In this document: one piece after another, positions 58,203 through 64,000 of the stretch
Layout: each line of letters starts with the position of its first letter
Position numbering within the stretch: position 1 is the first letter of the stretch
Assembly (NCBI GenBank): GCA_958298945.1
Contig: OY282605.1
Span: forward strand, 37,860,811-37,924,810
Direction: 5' to 3'
From: Atherix ibis
Taxonomy: Eukaryota > Arthropoda > Insecta > Diptera > Athericidae
DNA length: 64,000 bases
The notes under the pieces: generated by a model
Databases searched by the model: none
Told to the model about the DNA's origin: nothing
What the model saw: only the letters and a program-made list of their open reading frames with translations
Translations under genes and position numbers: made by a program

Positions 58203-58530
58203 ATACGAGGTGTGACATTTCGATGCCTATCACACGGGCATCTCAATTAACGAATTTTTACCGGAAAAAGGGATTTCTGTGATTATTCACCTAATCTCTG
58301 ACCATGTGACTTTTTTTTGTTCACCAATATTTAAAAAAACACTTGAAAAAGACGTCATCTTGGTTACTATCTTTAATATCCAAAGGAGTTTAACCGAGGA
58401 GTTGAAGCCCTCCAGCACTGCTACGAAGACTATAAACAATATCTTCGCCGACCTATAGCTGCCCAGGAAGACTACTTTAAAAATAACTTAAAATTATGGC
58501 AAAAAAACCTACACGAAACATGAACTCGCC

Positions 58531-58697
58531 TAATGGCCCCATGGCGTTGGCGCTACACAGTAGCTCCTAGCTCATATCTCAGAGACCTTACATACAAAAA
58601 AAAACTATATAAAAAAAGATGTTTATTTACATATATGTTAGGTCTCTGTGAGAAAAACCAGACGTCATTGTGTAGCGCCACAGCCATGAGGCCATTA
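58531..58697. mobile_element. Palindromic MITE, about 60-bp inverted arms
   Basis: Left arm: TAATGGCCCCATGGCGTTGG, CGCTACACAG, ... CTCAGAGACC. Right arm, complemented: TAATGGCCTCATGGCTGTGG, CGCTACACAA, ... CTCACAGAGACC. Length is 167 bp with an A/T-rich centre. TA or TTA at both edges could be the target duplication. A related single arm occurs at 47605-47670. Confidence 0.75.
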
Positions 58698-58829
58698 ATA
58701 TAAACAAAAAAAAACTTTTCTCACAAATTCATTTGCAAGAAGTCATTTTGATAGAAAACATAGGTTTATAATTAAAAATTGTAATTTTTTTATTAATTTA
58801 TAAAGTATACAGTATAGGGCTATGTATAG

Positions 58830-59500
58830 AATAGCATATCGGTTAAATGGTCAGCTTTGCTGGCACATACGCACTCTTTTGTTCAAAATTTTCCATGACC
58901 GTTTTGCATAATTTGTTGATACGATGCTCAATTACATTTTTCAAGTTGTGGGTGGTCATGGACTTATTGGAATAAATCTTAGACTTTAAAAAACCCCAAA
59001 GAAAAAACACTAACGGCATTAAATCGCATAAGCTAGGCGGTTAACTCTGATCACCAAAACGGGAAATTACACGACCAGGAAATGAATTGTTTCTCGGGCT
59101 GTATGGCATGTGGCATCCTCTTGTTGCAACCACATGTCTTTCATGTCCATATCTTGCAATTTAGCCACAAGAAACTGGACTATCACGAGCACCATTAACT
59201 GTTATTACCTGACCAGTTGCATTTTCGAAGACGAATGGTCCGAATGGTACCAAACAGTACAAGTTATGGATGCATTTGTTTCTCAACAATCACTGGGGGT
59301 TTTTCTGAACCCCAAATACGACAATTTTATCAATTAACCACTAGTTTCCAATTTTTGTTGTTCCATAATCCATTCAACGAACTCCATTCGCTGTGCGTGC
59401 GCAGTAGACTTCAGTTTTGGAGTGAATTGAACTTTGTAAGCTTGAAAATGCAAATCTTTCATGAGAATAAGCTATAGAGAGCTTCTCCAATTCATCTTGC
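58830..59500 (-). pseudogene. Divergent, better-kept family A-like transposase remnant
   Basis: Minus-strand pieces in order: FVEWIMEQQKLE near 59380, a decayed SGYLIKLSYLGFRKTPS (GYVNKxNxRxWGSENP region) near 59340-59280, VITVNGARDS near 59205, DMDMKDMWLQQEDATCHTA near 59150-59105 (second catalytic D retained), PGRVISRFGDQS then PPSLCDLMPLVFFLWGFLKS near 59080-58990, and NLKNVIEHRINKL to 58880. It is longer and less AT-drifted than the other copies and has its own residue choices, so it is probably a separate, younger subfamily. At least two frameshifts and several stops make it inactive. Confidence 0.75.
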
Positions 59501-60479
59501 GTGTAGTTTGGGACACCATATATAAACAAAATATATAGCTTAGCTTGGTTATGTTCAGAATTATTGTAATCTAAATTCATTCACCACCCAAGCAATTGCG
59601 GGGGTGACCCACAATATCAAAAAATTCTGAAATTTCCGATTATTTATTTCGGAAAAAAATGCATTTTCACAGAGACAAAAAAAAAACAATTTTATATTAT
59701 TTAACATGTTTTTCATTCAACATTCCATTATCAGCTTCCACTTGATACAAAAACGATAATATCAAAAGGTAATTTTTCATAATAACAACGTTCTTGTTCC
59801 TTGCAATCGATTAAATTTCCATATTAAAAAATTAATACAGATAAACTTGAATTGAAGGCCATTCATTGGTGACTGATAGTTGAATAATACAACTGGATAA
59901 GCAGCATATAAACCGACTACAGTAAATTCCTTACCTAAATTGTTTGTTGAAAAAGCTGCAATTTTACACACCGGAAATTGTTAATTACATGAACCCACAG
60001 ACAGATTCGTGTACACGTTCGTTCATAGGTGAAACCTATGCAATTAAGAGCTTATCATAAATAGTTTTATAGGCCAATTTTATCAGTTGATATTTTATAA
60101 CCGAAACACACATTATCCCCATAAAAATACGTTGGCCAAAACACACTTGAGATCAGTTTTGGTTCATCCACTTCAGCATCAACTTAACTAAAAGAATTTT
60201 TATAGCCACTTTTTAATAGCTTTAACGAGTAGTTAGTAATAGTTTAGTTTAATGATGATAGTACAATAAAAAAATTTAAATATTATTAATTTTTTTTATA
60301 TATTTCGAAAGTAAAACTTGAAATTGGAAAATATGATTAAAGAGGAAAATCCAGAATTCAAATTTGATTTATAATTTTTACAGCAATAAATTCGAGACAA
60401 ATGTTGCTGCAATATTCAGATTTGTATATTAAACATTTTGTTCATTATTTATTTTTGAAAAATTAAGTTTCCAAAATAA
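59501..60479. other. Single-copy AT-rich stretch, no gene seen
   Basis: Short frames without domains; no terminal repeats. Confidence 0.4.
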
Positions 60480-61053
60480 AACTTCATAGTGGGAAGTGAC
60501 TGCCTGCCACTCATAATGGAAGCCAACGTAGCATACGGAAAGTGAATGTTAACCCACACGTTCACGCTTCATGGAGAAACAGGCAAACTGGGGCCATTTT
60601 GAGCGCACCTTTGTTCAAACCCGCTTAAGATTAACCTCTGGTACTGTTTTCCAACCGGGAAGCGAGAATGATGGTAAATAGTTTTATTCTTTCCTCTTAA
60701 ATTCGTCCAATTGCATGAACTTTTTTTAACATCGATTATTGTTCGAGTCTTTGAAGTAGAAATGAATAAGTCTCGATCGCGGACTGGAACCCGTTGAACA
60801 ATTTTCGAACAGTAATTATACGTGAGCTCGATCAAAGTTCGCTCAGTCAGAATTTGTTCGAGCTACGATTTTTTTTGACATTTGACATTTTTGTTTCCTT
60901 TTTCATGAACGATTTTCAATTGTGATTTTTTTTTCGTTTTACACTAACACATTTGTCAGTCAATAAAAAGGTAAAAAAATATTTGAACAACATAAAAGAA
61001 AGTAAAAAATATATTAAAAAATGGAAAATAGAACAATTTGAGAGAATGCAGCA
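60480..61053 (+). promoter_or_regulatory. GC-richer island with initiator-like motifs; candidate promoter
   Basis: Non-repetitive, GC-richer DNA upstream of a small frame at 61054. Initiator-like TCAGTC occurs at 60843 and 60957. There is no TATA box at the usual distance and no DPE match at +28. A leader of 100-200 bases would precede the ATG at 61054. Confidence 0.25.
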
Positions 61054-61212
61054 ATGAAAACGAAGTGCATCAAAGGAAGCAGCAATCGCAGCAAAAGCAA
61101 TGACAACGAAGAGATGCAACGCAAATACGTTGAGGATGGTGTATATGGAAAGTTATTGTTTCTATTATTTTTCCTATCATTAGTGTTGCATAAAAAGCCA
61201 TTTTTCTTATAA
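61054..61212 (+). CDS. Small frame or possible first coding exon, 52 codons
   Basis: ATG at 61054 opens MKTKCIKGSSNRSKSNDNEE and continues MQRKYVEDG, a hydrophilic segment with balanced codon use unlike the A/T-rich surroundings. It then runs into VYGKLLFLLFFLSLVL and a stop at 61210. A possible donor, GATG|GTGTAT, sits at the change of character (about 61138), so the first 28 codons could be an exon. No family is recognised. It may be chance. Confidence 0.2.
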   Translation: MKTKCIKGSSNRSKSNDNEEMQRKYVEDGVYGKLLFLLFFLSLVLHKKPFFL

Positions 61213-61289
61213 AAAATAAAATATTAAGAAAAGCGCTATCAGCAAATATCGGTTTGGGGAAAAAGAAATCCATTATTGGAATTTACAAA

Positions 61290-63090
61290 ACTGGTTTGGG
61301 GAAAAATAAATCCCCAACCCAACTACACAAACTGTAAAATTATATTAATTCCTAATATTATTTCAAGACTTTATTTAACATGGTTGGAATTGTCCAATTT
61401 GGGTAAAATATGCACCATTTTTTTTATTATTTGTTGCCATTTTAAAGGTAACTTCATAATGCCCCTCTCATAGAAGCCCTGATCTCTGATTACTAAGGAA
61501 ATTTTTGCAATGATGAAAAAAGATGGCGATCGCTTGGTGGCAGGTCCGGACTATAAGGTGGATGCGTCAGAATTTCTCAACCAAGCTCCTGGAGTTTTTG
61601 GCGAGTCACTGTAGCCATGTGTGGTCTGCAGTTGTTCTGATGGAACACAACATCTCTCTTGTTGTGTAATTTTGGCCACTTTTGGTCCAATTTTTTAAAC
61701 TAAGAGGTCCGAATATAGTGTTTGGACAAAATATTCCTTCCTAGTCCCACCAAATGTATAGCAAAACCTTCCCAGCCGTTGGTCCAGGTTTGGTCACCGC
61801 TTAGCCACTTGACCGCGCTTTGACCACGATCGTTTTCGTACAATATTATCATATGTGATCCATTTCTCATACCCAATCAGCACTCGTTTAAGAAATGGAT
61901 CAATTTCGTTCCATGTGGCCCCAAGGTTTCGCAGATGGAAATTCGATCCGTCATGCTTTTTTGCATCAATTCGTGTGGCACCCAAACATCTAGCTTCTTT
62001 TTGAATCCAGCTTTACGCAAATGGCTTAAAACTGTTTCGTTATCGATCTTTAGTTCCTGGGCGATACTACAACTCCTAACAAGCACGTCTACTTGTGTTT
62101 TTTCAAAAATTATTTATTTGTTCATGAATATCTATTTTGTCCCCTTCAAAGTAATCCCCACCAAATATTATACACTTGTGCCAACGTTTTTCACTCCTCG
62201 AAGCACTGCAAAAAATCATTTTTTGTGATCTTGTTCAGCTCCTCCTTCGATGCCGTCTTCATCTCCTCAATCGTAGCGTAGCGTCATCCTTTCATAGGGC
62301 TCTTCAGTTTCGGGAACAAGAAAAAGTCACAGAGGGCCTGATCTGGGGAATACGGTGGCTGCGGCATTATTAGTGTATTGTTTGTTTTTGCCCAAAAATG
62401 GCAAAAGCCAATTTTTGTTCTTCCACAAATCCGGGCGTTTCTGGCGGATTGCTTCGCGCAACTTGCGAATAACTTGCCGGTAATATTCCTTATTAACCGT
62501 TCTAACCTGTGGCAAGAACTCATGATTCACCAGGCCCCTGAAATTGAAGAAAACTGTAAGCAAAACCCTCACATTCGACCGAACTTGGCGTTTTTTTCGG
62601 TCTTGGCGCGTGCGGCAGCTTCCATTGAGATGATTGAGCTTTGGTTTCCACGTCATAACCAGTTATGACCCTCTGAAGCAAATTTGGGTCGTCGCGAACA
62701 AAGTCCAACAGCTCCTTAGCAATGTTAATGCGATGCTGTTTTTGGTCGAAAATGGGCAAAAATCAAAGACGAGCCAAAACACGTGCAAGCAAAGCAGCTG
62801 TCAAAAATTAACTGAACATTAAAAATGGTGGAACTTGTTGGCATAAGTGAGGGATATGAGTACCAACATAACGCCACAAAAAATAGAAAATCGAATATAC
62901 GTCCCCCGAGGAAAATCAAAATTTTTTTTGGATTTTTCTGCGATAATTTTTGAACAGACCTCCTATGTTCGACAACAGTCCTTCTATAATTACGCGTTTT
63001 GGGTTTGACAGTATCGGGACCATAAACGCCTATATCAAAGCAAAATAATAAAATATACCGAATTTTCTCATTTTTAACTTCCATCTTTTA
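61290..63090 (-). pseudogene. Mariner (irritans-like), split by a second mariner
   Basis: The N-terminus is at 63084 (MEVKNEKIRYILLFCF, then VYGPDTVKPKT) and stops at about 62966, where another mariner begins. The body resumes at 62094 with RSCSIAQELKIDNETVLSHL, FKKKLDVWVPHELM, then NEIDPFLKRVLIGYEKW (first catalytic region: G-Y-E where G-D-E is usual) and VRKRSWSKRGQ at about 61830. Further left are NKRDVVFHQNNCRPHMA (second D changed to N) near 61650, THPPYSPDLPPSDRHLFSSL near 61590 and the tail YERGIMKLPLK to 61400. About 30 residues between the two halves are missing. Inactive. Confidence 0.8.
62095..62964 (-). pseudogene. Internally deleted mariner nested in another mariner
   Basis: The 5' end, complemented, is GGAGGTCTGTTCAAAAATTA after TA (62964-62965), like the end at 6229. 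A leader (62900-62760) runs directly into HRINIAKELLDFVRDDPNLL, then RVITGYDVETKAQSSQWKLP (first catalytic site deleted in ITG|YD), KVLLTVFFNFRG, a decayed LHHDN region (lost; WLLPFLGKNKQ) and MPQPPYSPDQALCDFFLFPK (third D changed to Q in SPDQA, next D kept). The tail TASKEELNKITKNDF and a C-terminal HKCIIFGGDYFEGDK-like segment end near 62100. The N-terminal DNA-binding domain is missing at the same junction as in the 6.2-kb copy. The right terminal repeat is absent. Confidence 0.8.
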
Positions 63091-64000
63091 CACCCTATAA
63101 CTCACAACTGAATTGACAATCAAAAAACTTTAAACGAATTTTTTTTAGTAAGAAATGTCACTTTTCCAACAAGCTTGTTTGATCAATACTTTACGAGATA
63201 TAATATCACTACAGCCATCTAGCGTAAAAGTAAAGGATTTATTTTTTCCCAAACTATATATTCTTAGCAATAAACTTTCTTATGACAAGTTTTTTTTATT
63301 TGTAAGAAAATTTAATTTTTTCCTGTCAAAACTATTAAATTATTAACCAATTTTCTGGTTAAAGAAAAAAAAAACAAAAATTGCAAGAAAAGAAAACTAA
63401 CAGAAATTTGTTTAAAATCACCCAACATATGAACAAATGCTTAACAAAAAAATGTCCTTAAGGCAATTTTCCTGTTCTTCGAAAGATATTTTTCGGTTTA
63501 CAATTAATTTCTTCCTGTCGAAATTGATAAATTAATAGCCATTTTAGTTATAAACAATACAATTATCTTTAAAAAAATAAATTTGTTGAATATCGTTTGT
63601 AATTCCAAATCGATTTTACGAATATTAAAATACGAAATCACCAAATCTTGGACCCCAACGCTAATGTCTGTAAGTATGAACGGTGTTGCATCCCGTGGAG
63701 AAATCTGAAGGAATCGTTTCGAAAAAAATGCCCATTCAATTATAATTTATATCCTCTCCCAGTACAGAAATCATATCTGTTCGAGTATTTTCATATTTTT
63801 GCATTAAGATTTGTTCCATAAAATATGATCACAACAAATCCCTTTTTTTCGATCGTACTTAAGGCATCAAGAGATCGTAGGTGTGCTGAGTTATGTTTGT
63901 ATATTAGCCGTGTTATTGGGGTAATAAAATTGAATGGGTTAAAAAATTGGCCACATGGTTAGTAAGAAATATTGACAAATTAGACACTATTTTATCATAA
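63091..64000. other. AT-rich single-copy stretch, no gene seen
   Basis: No supported gene or repeat. A short phrase near 63635 (ACGAAATCACCAAATCTTGG) resembles the SRFGD segment of family A in minus orientation but is too short to call. Confidence 0.4.

Noticed and set aside
1..64000. Search for tRNA or rRNA genes by conserved A/B-box or stem patterns
   Set aside because: No GGTTCRANNCC-type B box with a matching cloverleaf was found by eye; a covariance-model scan could still find a divergent one.

Overview
The window looks like nuclear DNA of an insect, probably a dipteran fly. It is very AT-rich and gene-poor. The recognisable proteins are mariner (DD34D) and Tc1 (DD34E) transposases and pieces of a non-LTR retrotransposon. 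The single-copy stretches have arthropod-style promoter and splice signals (TCAGT-type initiators, TATA boxes, a CAG|GTAAGA donor). There is no bacterial operon structure. I found no rRNA, tRNA or CRISPR array.

Most of the window is a transposon graveyard. The commonest repeat, called family A here, is an old Tc1/mariner-superfamily element. It has about 30-bp ends resembling GGTTATCCATTTTG and TA target duplications. Its decayed transposase keeps motifs such as VTVNSE, MWFQQDGATCHT, SRFGDVNWPP and CDLTPLD. I count 17 partial or internally deleted copies: about 1390-2892 (split), 5826-7042, 8756-10792, 12305, 14590, 15859-17104, 19050-19771, 20290-20648, 22100, 26500-27541, 32045, 36829, 37711-38136, 41745-43109, 46440-47119, 55100-55750 and 57361-58202. 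A divergent, better-kept relative lies at 58830-59500. Several copies hold younger insertions: a LINE fragment at 1.7 kb, a deleted mariner at 6.2 kb and a mauritiana-type mariner at 9.15-10.4 kb.

Other mobile elements are a nearly intact Tc1-like element (24073-25725; one frame broken only by two TAG codons), a mariner with three lesions (47790-49034), two copies of another mariner that share a nested repeat (28.4-30.4 and 40.7-41.7 kb), a mariner inside a mariner (61.3-63.1 kb), a mariner tail at 11.2 kb and LINE ORF2 tails at 1.7-2.4 and perhaps 50.9-51.3 kb. Short non-autonomous repeats include family R (ends GATTAnAC...CGTGCAnTGCACGA), a palindromic MITE at 58.5 kb and a CAGGGTGGGCC-ended MITE at 25.9 kb. 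A 1.9-kb minisatellite of 13- and 16-bp units (51.67-53.60 kb) has a 576-bp higher-order duplication and ends at a perfect 26-bp-arm hairpin.

The best host-gene candidate is on the minus strand at about 34.65-32.73 kb. It has a TATA box, a 5' leader, an exon encoding a signal peptide with dibasic sites, a consensus splice donor, a frame-compatible second exon and a poly(A) signal. The predicted secreted protein has 222 residues and I did not recognise it. A plus-strand promoter and possible first exon lie at 35.94-36.16 kb, a GATA-site cluster at 3.8-4.1 kb and a weaker candidate first exon near 61.05 kb. These single-copy islands are probably regulatory, intronic or intergenic DNA between the transposon insertions.
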